DNA of 64,000 nt. Source: DATFVJ01 sp963826515 (lineage in GTDB: Bacteria > Actinomycetota > Actinomycetes > Streptosporangiales > Streptosporangiaceae). The notes beneath the pieces are model-generated. The model was not told the DNA's origin. It did no database searches and saw only the letters and a program-made list of their open reading frames with translations. The stretch is from NCBI GenBank assembly GCA_963826515.1, contig CAWGXI010000005.1:186001-250000 (forward strand). Direction: 5' to 3'. Positions 45,242 through 53,963 of the stretch are shown in pieces. The position numbers and the translations under genes were made by a program. Every line of letters begins with the position of its first letter. The stretch's first letter is position 1.

Positions 45242-45964
45242 TCACTCCCCGCCGGGTCCGCTCACGGCCGCCTGGCGCTTACGTGCAGCCTGAAGCTCCG
45301 CCTTGGCCTGCTGAGCGTACTTGTCCACGTACTCCTGCCCGGATAGCTCCATGAGCGCGTACATGATCTCGTCGGTGACCGCCCGGAGGACCATGCGGTC
45401 CGATTCCATGTCGTAGTAGCGGGAGAAGTCGAGAGCCTCGCCAAACCGTACCCCCGGGCGGATCCGCAGGTTGGGCCAGACCCGACCCGGAGGCTGCATC
45501 TCGAAGGTGCCCACCATCGCGGCGGGGACCACGGGGGCACGGCCTTCGAGTGCGAGCCTGGCGACGCCGGTCTTGCCCCGGTAGAGCCTGCCGTCAGGCG
45601 AGCGCGTGCCCTCAGGGTAGATGCCGAGCACCTTTCCCTCCGCGAGCACCCGCAGTCCCGTGCGCAGTGAACGCTCACTCGCCAGCCCGCCACCGCGGTC
45701 AACCGGGATCTGGCCGATGCCACGGAAGAACGCCTTGCTCACGATGCCCTTGAGCCCAGAACCTGTGAAGTACTCAGCTTTGGCGAGGAAGATCACCTTC
45801 CGCGGCAGCGGCAGCGGCCCGAAGAAGTGGTCGGAAAAGGACAGGTGGTTGCTCGCCACGATCGCCGGGCCCTCGCGAGGGAGGTTCTCTGTTCCCTCTG
45901 CCCACGGTCGGAAGACGATCCTGAGGATCGGCCTCAAGATCACTTTCACCAGCCCGTAGAACAA
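45242..45964 (-). CDS. plsC: 1-acyl-sn-glycerol-3-phosphate acyltransferase
   Basis: PlsC-type enzymes acylate lysophosphatidic acid to phosphatidic acid at the membrane. The 240-residue product has the HX4D motif in SNHLSFSDHFFG, the block PVDRGGG, and the substrate-binding EGTRSPDGRLYRGKTG. The C-terminus is a Lys/Ala/Gln-rich helix. ATG at 45964 is the start. In actinobacteria a gene of this type is commonly found near the ROK glucokinase and the esterase gene, as here. The acyl acceptor could also be another lysolipid. Confidence 0.9.
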   Translation of the reverse strand: MFYGLVKVILRPILRIVFRPWAEGTENLPREGPAIVASNHLSFSDHFFGPLPLPRKVIFLAKAEYFTGSGLKGIVSKAFFRGIGQIPVDRGGGLASERSLRTGLRVLAEGKVLGIYPEGTRSPDGRLYRGKTGVARLALEGRAPVVPAAMVGTFEMQPPGRVWPNLRIRPGVRFGEALDFSRYYDMESDRMVLRAVTDEIMYALMELSGQEYVDKYAQQAKAELQAARKRQAAVSGPGGE

Positions 45965-46133
45965 CCCGGCCTCCTCACCGTGGAACCACCCGTCTGCATC
46001 TTGCCACCAGGGACGTGGCAGTTCCTACCTGTGCCAGGCGCACACGTTGTCACGCGCCGCCCGCCCCCGTCGCGTGAATGATCCTCGCATGCGACGATGC
46101 CAGTCAGGTGATGTGCGAAAGCGAGGGATACCC

Positions 46134-46892
46134 ATGCCCGTCATGCCTGACGCCGAGCCGTACTCCCATGATGGCGGGCCGGTGGGCGCCCTGCTATGCC
46201 ACGGATTTACCGGGTCGCCGCAGTCAATGCGCCCGTGGGCCGAGTACCTCGCGAGCGCCGGGCTGAGCGTGTCCCTGCCCAGACTGCCCGGTCACGGGAC
46301 CACCTGGCAGGAAATGGCCCGTACCCGGTGGGAGGACTGGTATGCCGAGGTCGACCGCGCGTTCGAGGGACTGGCCAGGCGGGCAAGCGAGGTCTTCGTG
46401 ATGGGCTTGTCCCTCGGCGCGTGCCTGGCGCTACGGCTCGCCGAGGTGCACGGAGACGAGGTCAGCGGCCTCGTGCTGGTCAACCCGTCCATCGTCGCGG
46501 ACAGCCGCCTATTCGCGCTCGCCCCCGTCATGAAGTACGTCGTGCCGTCGCTGAAGGGCATCGCGAGCGACATCAAGAAGGAAGGCTCGCCCGAACTCGC
46601 GTATGACCGGGTGCCGGTGAAGGCGGCCGCGAGCCTGCCGCACCTGTGGAGCCTGACCAGAGGTGGGCTCGGCAAGGTCACGCAGCCGGTGCTCGTCTAC
46701 AAGAGTCCCGAGGATCATGTGGTTGGACCGGCAAGCCTGGCGGCGCTGCGAAGCGGCCTGCCCCCAAGCCAGCTCACGGTCAGGACCTGCGACAACAGCT
46801 ATCATGTCGCGACGCTCGACAATGACGCACCGGCCATCTTCGAGGGAAGCGTGGAGTTCGTACGCGCGCACAGCCATGCCGGGAAGGAGTGA
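46134..46892 (+). CDS. Alpha/beta hydrolase, carboxylesterase/monoacylglycerol lipase type
   Basis: The 252-residue protein has the oxyanion region LLCHGFTGSPQSMRPWAEYL, the nucleophile elbow VMGLSLGACLAL, the acid in VYKSPEDHVV and the histidine in CDNSYHVATLDND. It resembles thermostable carboxylesterase Est30 and monoacylglycerol lipases. The natural ester is unknown. ATG at 46134 has GAGG seven bases upstream. Four bases separate its stop from the next start, so the two genes form an operon. Confidence 0.88.
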   Translation: MPVMPDAEPYSHDGGPVGALLCHGFTGSPQSMRPWAEYLASAGLSVSLPRLPGHGTTWQEMARTRWEDWYAEVDRAFEGLARRASEVFVMGLSLGACLALRLAEVHGDEVSGLVLVNPSIVADSRLFALAPVMKYVVPSLKGIASDIKKEGSPELAYDRVPVKAAASLPHLWSLTRGGLGKVTQPVLVYKSPEDHVVGPASLAALRSGLPPSQLTVRTCDNSYHVATLDNDAPAIFEGSVEFVRAHSHAGKE

Positions 46893-46896
46893 GCGG

Positions 46897-47394
46897 GTGG
46901 ACGAGCCGGACACGGCCGGGCGTGAGCACGACGAGGAAGAAATCTGGCGCGATCTCGTATCGCGGTTCGACGATCCTGCGGCGGACGAGGAAGCTGCGGA
47001 AGCCGCGCCTTGGCCGGCCGAGGAGAACGTGGATGCCAAGTTGTTCGGCACCCGTGTGATCAAACCGGCCGATCCTGACGCCCGCGCGGACGAACCGGCG
47101 GCAGCTCAGCCGGACGAGCCGGCGACCGCAGAACCCGACGACGCCGACGAGCATTACATCCCGCCGCCTCCGCCGCCACTGCCGCAACTCGACAGCGTCA
47201 CCAAGGGCGCCTGGCTAGCCCTCTTCGGCGGCCCGGCATACCTGCTTGTCGCCACGATCGCCGGCTGGACGATTCCCGCCTGGGCGGCCTTTTGCGGGGT
47301 GGCCGCGTTCGTTGGCGGTTTCGTCACCCTCGTGCTGCGCATGAGCGACGAGGACCGCGACGAGTCGGGTCCTGACGACGGTGCCGTCGTGTAG
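46897..47394 (+). CDS. Conserved actinobacterial membrane protein with an acidic N-terminus
   Basis: The 165-residue protein has a long Asp/Glu/Ala/Pro-rich cytoplasmic N-terminus (EEEIWRDLVSRFDDPA) and a poly-proline stretch (residues about 88-97). Two membrane helices follow (WLALFGGPAYLLVATIAGW and AAFCGVAAFVGGFVTLVL), and the tail is short and acidic. Homologues sit beside the esterase gene in Streptomyces, but no function is known. GTG at 46897 has AAGGAG about eight bases upstream. Confidence 0.78.
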   Translation: MDEPDTAGREHDEEEIWRDLVSRFDDPAADEEAAEAAPWPAEENVDAKLFGTRVIKPADPDARADEPAAAQPDEPATAEPDDADEHYIPPPPPPLPQLDSVTKGAWLALFGGPAYLLVATIAGWTIPAWAAFCGVAAFVGGFVTLVLRMSDEDRDESGPDDGAVV

Positions 47395-47485
47395 GACTGT
47401 CTCAGGAAAAGCCAGCCAAGATGCTTAACGGCTGCCGCGTGGCGCGCCGACCGCGAGTTGCTGATCAGGCTTGGGCCGGAGGGCA
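47395..47485. other. Short intergenic stretch before element B
   Basis: GGACTGTCTCAGGAAAAGCC directly follows the stop codon and looks like the end of an old insertion element, but no partner end was found. Nothing else is recognised. Confidence 0.35.
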
Positions 47486-47615
47486 GGGCATGTCCAGCAG
47501 ATCTTTGGCTGCGACGACAGCGTCGTGCCGAATAGCCCCCTATCGGCTTCTCGAGAACAAGCGGGGCCTGCCGGATCGCCTGGAGCACCGCCCGCATCCA
47601 CCGGGATCTACGCCC
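47486..47615. mobile_element. Small non-coding element B, copy 2 (reverse orientation)
   Basis: Read on the minus strand it matches the copies at 28404-28537 and 53828-53960: GGTGGATGCGGGCGGTGCTC, GCTTGTTCTCGAGAAGCCGATAG and CCAAAGATCTGCTGGACATG in the same order. One terminal repeat, GGGCATGTCC, is intact and the other is eroded. An inner GCCGATAG/CTATtCGGC hairpin is kept. Element A adjoins its eroded end. Confidence 0.75.
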
Positions 47616-47618
47616 TAG

Positions 47619-47799
47619 CTAGTGGTCTGTCAGAGGAGTCTCTTCGGCGCTGTGGTCCACGACGACGCCCATGCGGGCACCTCGCGGCGTTGTCGTCGTC
47701 GCGCGTAGCACCAGCGAAGCGCTCGTCGAGGACAAGCACCGCCTTGCGATGCACCCACCTGGACGCCGTTCGCTCAAAGGACCTCTGACAGACCACTAG
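47619..47799. mobile_element. Small non-coding element A, complete copy, with CTAG target duplication
   Basis: TGGTCTGTCAGAGG (47623-47636) and CCTCTGACAGACCA (47782-47795) are perfect 14-bp terminal inverted repeats of a 173-bp element. CTAG lies on both sides (47619-47622 and 47796-47799) as a four-base target duplication. There is no transposase gene inside. The right CTAG supplies the TAG stop of the ROK glucokinase gene. IS families that target CTAG/YTAR (IS5 and IS701 groups) would be candidates for mobilising it. Confidence 0.88.
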
Positions 47800-48737
47800 C
47801 GGCGGGCGAGGTCTGCGGCACCGACGAAACCCGCGTCGGGGCCGAGCTCTGCCAGCAGGATCTGCGCGGGCATGCGGTGGCCGCGGCCGGCCAGCGAGTT
47901 CTCGAAGCTGGTCCTGGCGGGATCGAGCAGCAGGTCACCAGCCTCTGACACGCCCCCGCCGATGACGAAGCAGCCCGGGTCAAGGATGGCGGCCAGATCG
48001 GCCATGCCATAGCCGAGCCACGATCCCACGATGTCGAAGCAGCGCAACGCCGCGGGATCTCCCTCCGCGGCCGCCCGGGTGATCTCGGGCCCGGAGATCC
48101 CCTCCGGCCTGCCGCCACCGAGTTGCAGCAGGCGCGTCGCCGCTCCTGGAGACCTCCGAGCGAACTCGCGCGCCTCGGCCATGAGCGCGTTGCCGCTCGC
48201 GTACTGCTCCCAGCAGCCGCGGTTGCCGCACCCGCACATGCGGCCGTCAGGCACGACACGGTAGTGGCCGGGTTCGCCGCCCATCCCCCAGTGGCCGCGG
48301 TACAGCTGGCCGCCAATGACGATGCCGCAGCCAATACCGGTGCCGACGGTGAGCAGGATCACGTAGCCCTCACCGCGCGCGGCCCCAAACCTGGTCTCGG
48401 CCCAGACCGTCGCGTTGGCGTCGTTCTCCACCACGACTGCAATCCCGAGGCGGTCTTCCACGGCCTTCTTGACCGGCTCGTCACGCCAGCCAAGATTCGG
48501 CGCGAACCCGACGCAGGCGCGGGCCTCGTCGACAAAGCCAGCGACGCCAAGGCCGACCGCGTCGACGACATGACGGCTACATAGCTCGGTGACGACCTCG
48601 CTGATCGTGGTGACCGTCTGCACTGGATCACTCGAAGGCGTCGGCCGCCGCAGCTTCTCGACGATTTTTCCTCGCTCGTCTACCACTCCGGCCGCGACCT
48701 TGGTACCGCCGACATCGATACCTATGGTCAGGCTCAC
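47796..48737 (-). CDS. glkA: ROK-family glucokinase
   Basis: This enzyme phosphorylates glucose with ATP and in Streptomyces also mediates carbon catabolite repression. The 313-residue product has the phosphate loop TIGIDVGGTKVAAGVV, the ROK signature region with the catalytic ENDANATVWAE, and the zinc-binding CGCGNRGCWEQYASGNA. GTG at 48737 is used; it lies one base after the stop of the preceding gene. The TAG stop belongs to the CTAG target site of mobile element A. It is the last gene of a four-gene minus-strand operon starting at 50512. Confidence 0.92.
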   Translation of the reverse strand: MSLTIGIDVGGTKVAAGVVDERGKIVEKLRRPTPSSDPVQTVTTISEVVTELCSRHVVDAVGLGVAGFVDEARACVGFAPNLGWRDEPVKKAVEDRLGIAVVVENDANATVWAETRFGAARGEGYVILLTVGTGIGCGIVIGGQLYRGHWGMGGEPGHYRVVPDGRMCGCGNRGCWEQYASGNALMAEAREFARRSPGAATRLLQLGGGRPEGISGPEITRAAAEGDPAALRCFDIVGSWLGYGMADLAAILDPGCFVIGGGVSEAGDLLLDPARTSFENSLAGRGHRMPAQILLAELGPDAGFVGAADLARR

Positions 48738-48738
48738 C

Positions 48739-49254
48739 TCAGGTCTGTTGCCCGTTCTGGGACGGTGGCATGTCAGGGGGCGGCGCCTGGCCGGGGCGCG
48801 CGGAAGGTTTCTGCGGCGCGGGCGGCGGCGCTGCACCGGCCGGCGCGGCGGGTTCCTGCCGCACAGCCGTGCGGGTTGCTGGGGGTGGCGCCGCGGCCTG
48901 CGGTGGCGGCGAGGGTGGCGCGCTATCTTGCGGCCCCGGGATCCGGGAGATTGCCGCGTCGACTGCGGTCACCACGTCATGCGCGGCCGACATCAGCGCC
49001 CCGGCGGTCTCGCCAACGCGGCCGGCGAGGTCGGGGTTCGAGTCGCGGGCCATGCGGATCGCTCGGCACACCGGGCACCACGCGCACTCGGGCGCATAGC
49101 CGGCGGCCGAATCCACGGGCTCGGTGGTGGCGGTCTCCCACACGTCGCCCCTCTCGCCGCGGAAGGTTCTGCCGACCTGTCCGGCGACCTGCTGGCCGAC
49201 GCTGCGTGCGCCCGCGATGGCGATCCGCCGCTGAAGGTCGTCGAGCCACGTCAT
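48739..49254 (-). CDS. DUF5304-like conserved protein
   Basis: The 171-residue protein begins with a charged helix (MTWLDDLQRRIAIAGARSVG). It has a short cysteine motif, CAWCPVCRAIR, that could bind metal, a helical middle, and a long Pro/Ala/Gln-rich tail. It resembles the actinobacterial DUF5304 family found beside glkA. The role is unknown. ATG at 49254 overlaps the preceding gene's stop by four bases. The tail is low-complexity but not a perfect repeat. Confidence 0.7.
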   Translation of the reverse strand: MTWLDDLQRRIAIAGARSVGQQVAGQVGRTFRGERGDVWETATTEPVDSAAGYAPECAWCPVCRAIRMARDSNPDLAGRVGETAGALMSAAHDVVTAVDAAISRIPGPQDSAPPSPPPQAAAPPPATRTAVRQEPAAPAGAAPPPAPQKPSARPGQAPPPDMPPSQNGQQT

Positions 49255-49700
49255 CGGGCGTCTCCCAGGTTCTCGGTATACCTCTTCAGGCCGTTGAGCG
49301 CCTGATCGACAATCATATTTATCGCCTTGCGCTTGATTATTCCGAGCATCGGGATCCGGAGGTTCATGGTGAGGTTATAGGTGACCTCGGTGCCAGCGTC
49401 ATGATCGGCCAGCAAGTAGTCGCCGTGCAGTGCGGATAGCATCGTTGTCGGCTTGGTGAGTTCCCAGCTCGACCGGACGTCGGTGTCCCAGTTGTAGGCG
49501 AGCACAAGAGTGTCCTTGATGAAGCCGGCGTCCACGACCATACGCACCTGCCGCGCGCGCCCATCATCGCCCGGCTCGGTCACCTCGACGGAGCGGAACG
49601 AGCCGGCCCAGTTCGGGTAGGCGTCGAAGTCAGCGATGACCGCCATCACGGTTTCCCGCGGCGCCCCGATCACCGTGCTCGAGCTTGCTATTTCTGCCAT
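49251..49700 (-). CDS. SRPBCC/START-like (polyketide cyclase-type) protein
   Basis: The 149-residue protein has the START-like fold pattern: SSSTVIGAPRETVMAVIADF at the start, the strand-rich middle (MVVDAGFIKDTLVLAYNWDT) and a long C-terminal helix (MIVDQALNGLKRYTENL). Such proteins bind hydrophobic ligands; the ligand is unknown. ATG at 49700 overlaps the phosphoesterase end by 13 bases, and the stop overlaps the next start (ATGA). It is the second gene of the operon. Confidence 0.82.
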   Translation of the reverse strand: MAEIASSSTVIGAPRETVMAVIADFDAYPNWAGSFRSVEVTEPGDDGRARQVRMVVDAGFIKDTLVLAYNWDTDVRSSWELTKPTTMLSALHGDYLLADHDAGTEVTYNLTMNLRIPMLGIIKRKAINMIVDQALNGLKRYTENLGDAR

Positions 49701-50512
49701 CGGCGCGCCCTTCTCCCGTCCGTAGCCCTGTCCGGAGCGTACCCCGACCACTCGAGTACGTAAGGCGTCTGCGTGGCACGGAAATGACCGACGTTGACGC
49801 ACTCAGTGGTGCCGACCCTCGCCCGGGCGGCGAGTGGCTGGTGCACGTGCCCGAACAGCACGTACTTCGGCCTGGTTTCCTTGATCGCCTCAAGCAGCGC
49901 CTCGCTGCCGCGTTCAAGCCGCCGCGCCACCGTGTCGTAGAGAAGCTCGGGAATAGCCGGCGGAATATGAGCGCACAGCACATCGACCTTCCCTACCGCC
50001 GCCACCTTGGCGGCGTAGGCGTCATCGTCGACCTCGTTCGGCGTGCGGTAGGGCGAACGCAGGCCGCCGCCGACGAAGCCGAACGTCCATCCATCAAGCT
50101 CGATCCGCTCACCGTCGAGGACCCGATGGCCTGGTCGCAGGTGGTCCTGCCACATGCGAGGGATATCGACATTCCCGTAGGTAAGGTAGGCGGGCTCTGG
50201 TAGGGCGGCGAAGAGCTCGGCGTACTGACGGCCCGCGGCGGCCTCGACATGCTTTGCCGGGTCACTGCCGAGCGTCGCCCACAGCCCCTTGGAAAGCACC
50301 CGCGCCTCGTCGAATCGCCGCGCCGTGCGCAGCGCGATGAACTCACGCGCCTTCTCCTCGCCGAACAGGTCCGCGAAGATACCTTGCCCATGGTCAGCGT
50401 AGTCAACGAACAAGAGCAAGTCGCCGAGGCAGAAGAGCGCATCGGCACCGTCACCTGACCGGGCGAGGGCCTCGGATCTGCCGTGCACATCGCTCACCAC
50501 GTGGACCCGCAT
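49688..50512 (-). CDS. Calcineurin-like metallophosphoesterase
   Basis: The 274-residue protein shows the dinuclear-metal motifs in order: VVSDVHGR (D-x-H), CLGDLLLF (GD), TYGNVDIPR (GNxD in place of GNHE), a histidine in CAHIPPAIPE and FGHVHQPLA (GHxH). It is a phosphoesterase; the substrate may be a nucleotide or phospholipid but cannot be told. ATG at 50512 begins the four-gene operon that ends with glucokinase. Confidence 0.85.
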   Translation of the reverse strand: MRVHVVSDVHGRSEALARSGDGADALFCLGDLLLFVDYADHGQGIFADLFGEEKAREFIALRTARRFDEARVLSKGLWATLGSDPAKHVEAAAGRQYAELFAALPEPAYLTYGNVDIPRMWQDHLRPGHRVLDGERIELDGWTFGFVGGGLRSPYRTPNEVDDDAYAAKVAAVGKVDVLCAHIPPAIPELLYDTVARRLERGSEALLEAIKETRPKYVLFGHVHQPLAARARVGTTECVNVGHFRATQTPYVLEWSGYAPDRATDGRRARRWQK

Positions 50513-50630
50513 GATGACACTCTAGGAGGCCGCGCGCATACTGACGGGCGGCGCTGGCGGGTAGTGCCATACTCGCGGCCCTGTTTCCGCGTTCCCACGC
50601 TGCCGCCGGGCCGACGTGCGGCCAGCCCGG

Positions 50631-50649
50631 TACTACCGGTCAGTAGCTA
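50631..50649 (+). promoter_or_regulatory. Possible TetR-type operator upstream of fadD
   Basis: TACTACCGGTCAGTAGCTA contains a partly symmetric CTACCGGTCAGTAG core. Similar ACCGGT-centred sites are used by TetR regulators of fatty-acid genes in actinobacteria. It lies 62 bases before the acyl-CoA synthetase start. Evidence is the motif only. Confidence 0.3.
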
Positions 50650-50710
50650 GTCGCGATACGGTCCATTGCAGGCTGTCATGCAGCCCGACAGGATGTGACA
50701 AGGAGACGTC

Positions 50711-52510
50711 GTGCGCGAATACAGCACACCGACCCTGGTGGAGATCCCAGGATCGGCCAACCTCACCGATATCGTGTTCAAGCGGGCGGCCGAAGCGCCA
50801 GACACCGTCGCGCTGCGCCGCAAGGTCGGCCGCGGCTGGCGTGATGTGACCGCTGGCGAGTTCCACCGCGACGTCGTGGCGACCGCCAAGGGCCTGGTCG
50901 CGGCGGGGATCGAACCCGGCGACCGGGTCGCGCTGATGTCCCGCACCAGGTACGAGTGGACCCAGATCGACTACGCGATCCTGTCCGCAGGCGCGGTGTG
51001 CGTGCCGATCTACGACACGTCCTCGGCCGAGCAGGTCGCGTGGATCCTTTCCGACTCGGGAGCCAAGGGCGTCTTCGTAGAGACCCCTGCGCACGAGGCC
51101 ACGGTCGCCGACGTCAGGGACAAGGTCGCGGACCTCGGCCAGGTCTGGCAGATCGACGCTGGAGCGCTCGGTGAGCTCGCCGCCGCGGGCGCCGACATTT
51201 CTGACGAGGAGATAGCTAAGCGCCGCGGATCACGCGGCGCCGCCGACATCGCCACGATCATTTACACCTCAGGCACCACCGGCAGGCCCAGAGGCTGCGA
51301 GCTAACGAACGGCAACTTGCTCTCCGACGCGCGCAACGCGTTCGAGGGTGCGCTGGCCGAGGCGTTCGACGTCGTCGGCGGGTCGACGCTGCTGTTCCTG
51401 CCGCTCGCGCACTCGTTTGCGCGAATCATCCAAGTGGGCTGCGTGCAGTCCGCGACGATTCTCGGCCACACGCCCGACATCGCCAATGTTCAGCCCGATC
51501 TCGCCTCGTACCGGCCGACCTTCATCCTGGCGGTGCCGCGGGTCTTCGAGAAGGTGTACAACTCCGCCGTGGCGCAGGCGGCGGAAAGCCCGGTCAAGAA
51601 GCGGATCTTCGGGTTCGCCGCCGACACCGCCGTCGCCTACAGCAAGGCACTGGACAGCGGCGGCCCGGGCCTGCCGCTCCGGCTTCAGCGTGGCCTGGCC
51701 GACCGGCTGGTATATGGGAAGCTTCGGGCGGCGGTCGGCGGGCATGTCCGGTACTCGGTGTCCGGGGGCGCCGCGCTCGGCGAAAGGCTCGGCCACTTCT
51801 TCCGCGGGGCCGGCATCACAATCCTCGAGGGCTACGGACTTACCGAGACCAGCCCTGCGGCGACGGTGAACCGGCCTAGCCGGAACAAGATCGGCACCGT
51901 CGGCCTTCCGCTACCTGGCGTCGCCGTCAGGATCGCCGACGACGGCGAGATTCTGATCCGGGGAGCGATCATCTTCGCCGGCTACTGGCACAACAAGCCG
52001 GCCACGGCCGAGGTGATCGACAAGAGCGGCTGGTTCCACACCGGCGACCTCGGGGAGCTTGACGACCAGGGCTTCCTGCGCATCACGGGCCGCAAGAAGG
52101 AAATCATCGTGACCGCCGCGGGCAAGAACGTCGCTCCTGCCATGCTCGAGGACCGGATTCGCGCTCATCCGCTGATCAGCCAGTGCATTGTCGTCGGCGA
52201 CGGCAGGCCGTACATCGCCTGCCTGGTGACGCTGGACGAGGAGGCGCTCGAGCAGTGGAAGGAGAAGCACGGCAGACCCGCCGGCGCGACCCTCGCCGGC
52301 CTCAGGGACGACCCCGAGCTCGTGGCCGAGATTCAGGCAGCAATAGACGATGCCAACAAGGCGGTGTCCCGGGCCGAGTCGATCAGGCGGTTCCGCGTGC
52401 TCGGCACAGACTTCACCGAGGCCGGCGGCCACCTCACCCCCAAGCTGAGCGTGCGAAGGTACCTCGTGACGAAGGATTTCGCGACCGAAATCGACGCGCT
52501 CTACTCGTAA
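50711..52510 (+). CDS. fadD: Long-chain acyl-CoA synthetase
   Basis: The enzyme activates fatty acids with ATP and coenzyme A. The 599-residue product has the AMP-binding P-loop IIYTSGTTGRPRGCELTNGN, the block GYGLTETSPAATVNRP and the hinge/fatty-acid signature GWFHTGDLGELDDQGFLRIT, followed by GRKKEIIVTAAGKNVAP. It resembles the FadD15-type synthetases of mycobacteria. GTG at 50711 has AAGGAG five bases upstream. It is a single-gene unit facing the glycosyltransferase gene. Confidence 0.93.
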   Translation: MREYSTPTLVEIPGSANLTDIVFKRAAEAPDTVALRRKVGRGWRDVTAGEFHRDVVATAKGLVAAGIEPGDRVALMSRTRYEWTQIDYAILSAGAVCVPIYDTSSAEQVAWILSDSGAKGVFVETPAHEATVADVRDKVADLGQVWQIDAGALGELAAAGADISDEEIAKRRGSRGAADIATIIYTSGTTGRPRGCELTNGNLLSDARNAFEGALAEAFDVVGGSTLLFLPLAHSFARIIQVGCVQSATILGHTPDIANVQPDLASYRPTFILAVPRVFEKVYNSAVAQAAESPVKKRIFGFAADTAVAYSKALDSGGPGLPLRLQRGLADRLVYGKLRAAVGGHVRYSVSGGAALGERLGHFFRGAGITILEGYGLTETSPAATVNRPSRNKIGTVGLPLPGVAVRIADDGEILIRGAIIFAGYWHNKPATAEVIDKSGWFHTGDLGELDDQGFLRITGRKKEIIVTAAGKNVAPAMLEDRIRAHPLISQCIVVGDGRPYIACLVTLDEEALEQWKEKHGRPAGATLAGLRDDPELVAEIQAAIDDANKAVSRAESIRRFRVLGTDFTEAGGHLTPKLSVRRYLVTKDFATEIDALYS

Positions 52511-52520
52511 GAGCCTGCTC

Positions 52521-53663
52521 CTAAGCGGGCTGGTCGCCTGACAACACGGCCGCAAGGCGTTCTGCGACGAGGTCCCAGCGCCACTCGGCCGCCACCCAGC
52601 CGCGGCCCTTTCTCCCCATGGCCGCGGCGCGCTCGGTATCGCTGAGCAGTTGGATGAGCGGGCCGGCCACCGCTGTGGCCGACCTGCCGTCCACCACGAA
52701 GCCGGTCTGACCGCGGAGCACGGCGTCAGGGGCGCCGCCAGAGTCACCGGCGACGACGGGCAAGCCGGACGCCGACGCCTCCAGGTAGACGATGCCGAGC
52801 CCTTCCACGTCAAGGCCGCGCCTGCGGGTGCGGCAAGGCATGGCGAACACATCACCGGCGTCGTAATACGCCGGCAGGTCCCGCCAGGGCACCGAGCCGG
52901 CGAACGTGATCGAAGGTTTCACGCGGAGCCGTTCGGCTAGATTCTCCAGCGCCGCCCGATACCTTCCGCCGCCGACGATGAGCAGCGCCGCATCGCCGAT
53001 TGCGGCCCGTACCTGCGGCCAGGCGCGGATCAGCGTGTCCTGCCCCTTACGCGGGACAAGCCGCGACACGCACACGACGACCGGGCGCCCGGCCAGGCCA
53101 AGCCGCTCCCGCACGGCGGCGCCGCCGCTTCCCGGCCGGAACTCGGTGACGTCGACGCCGGGCGCGAGGCGGATCATGCGGGCCGCCGCGGCCGGTGACA
53201 ATGCCATCGCGAGCCGGGCACGGAAGTAGTCGCCGAGGTAGGTGACCACGTCGACCTCGTCACCGATCCTGTGCAGCAGTTGCCGCGCGCCCGGCAGCAT
53301 GGCCCACCCGGCCTCGTGGCCATGCGTCACTGCCACGCACCGCTTGATCCCCGCGCGGCGAAGCCCAGGGGCGAGCAGGCCGAGTGGTGCCGCCGCACCG
53401 AACAGCACGGTGTCGCAGCCGTATGCCTTGACGATTTCCTGCGCCCGGCGGAGGACGCCAGGGACGGGCAGCATTAGCGAGCCGCGATGCCGGATGACGG
53501 GGAACGGCTGTCTCGCGTCGAAGGCCGCCGCACCCTCCCATCCCGGGGCATACACGACGACGGAGTCAGGCGGCCGCGCGGTGACGAGCGCGTGCACGAA
53601 CGACTGGATGCCGCCCTGTCTTGGCGGGTAGTCGTTGGTGACCACTAGGGTCTTCGGCACCAC
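52521..53663 (-). CDS. GT4-family glycosyltransferase, PimB-like
   Basis: The 380-residue GT-B enzyme has the N-terminal LVVTNDYPPRQGGIQSFVHAL, the mid-domain LVPRKGQDTLIRAWPQV and the nucleotide-sugar end EGLGIVYLEASASGLPVVAG, then GDSGGAPDAVLRGQTGFVV. These blocks match PimB', the GDP-mannose-dependent mannosyltransferase that adds the second mannose to phosphatidylinositol mannosides. Other GDP-mannose enzymes are close relatives, so substrate is likely rather than certain. GTG at 53663 is used. It converges with fadD, with 10 bases between the stops. Confidence 0.86.
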   Translation of the reverse strand: MVPKTLVVTNDYPPRQGGIQSFVHALVTARPPDSVVVYAPGWEGAAAFDARQPFPVIRHRGSLMLPVPGVLRRAQEIVKAYGCDTVLFGAAAPLGLLAPGLRRAGIKRCVAVTHGHEAGWAMLPGARQLLHRIGDEVDVVTYLGDYFRARLAMALSPAAAARMIRLAPGVDVTEFRPGSGGAAVRERLGLAGRPVVVCVSRLVPRKGQDTLIRAWPQVRAAIGDAALLIVGGGRYRAALENLAERLRVKPSITFAGSVPWRDLPAYYDAGDVFAMPCRTRRRGLDVEGLGIVYLEASASGLPVVAGDSGGAPDAVLRGQTGFVVDGRSATAVAGPLIQLLSDTERAAAMGRKGRGWVAAEWRWDLVAERLAAVLSGDQPA

Positions 53664-53827
53664 GATCGGAAATCCTCAGTCAGCCGGCACGGCAATGATT
53701 GCCGGTTCCCGGGGCGCACGGGATACCGCATCCGATCATGGGCGACTCGTCAGCTCCGCCGCTCCACCAGGGTGACGTCACTGTGGCGGAGCGGCGGAGT
53801 AACCACGAGGTGTCAGCGGCCGATCCG
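53664..53827. other. Short intergenic stretch before the element cluster
   Basis: No gene or motif is recognised. It lies between the glycosyltransferase promoter side and element B copy 3. Confidence 0.4.
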
Positions 53828-53960
53828 CTAGGGGATGTCCCGTTGATCTCGGTGGATGCGGGCGGCGCGCCAGGCGGCGACCGGCAAGGCCCTGCTTGTT
53901 CTCGAGGAGCCGATAGTGGAACTATCGGCGCCGCCAAGGATCTGCGGGACACGCCCCGCA
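53828..53960. mobile_element. Small non-coding element B, copy 3
   Basis: GGGGATGTCCCGTTGATCT and the reverse complement of AGGATCTGCGGGACACGCCCC form terminal inverted repeats with few mismatches. An inner hairpin GCCGATAG-TGGAA-CTATCGGC is perfect here. The interior matches the other two copies. A CTAG precedes its left end, and element C starts at the CTAG beside its right end. Confidence 0.8.
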
Positions 53961-53963
53961 GGC

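Noticed and set aside
47395..47600. Transposase gene fragment
   Set aside because: The surroundings are made of small mobile elements, but no frame shows DDE or other transposase motifs.
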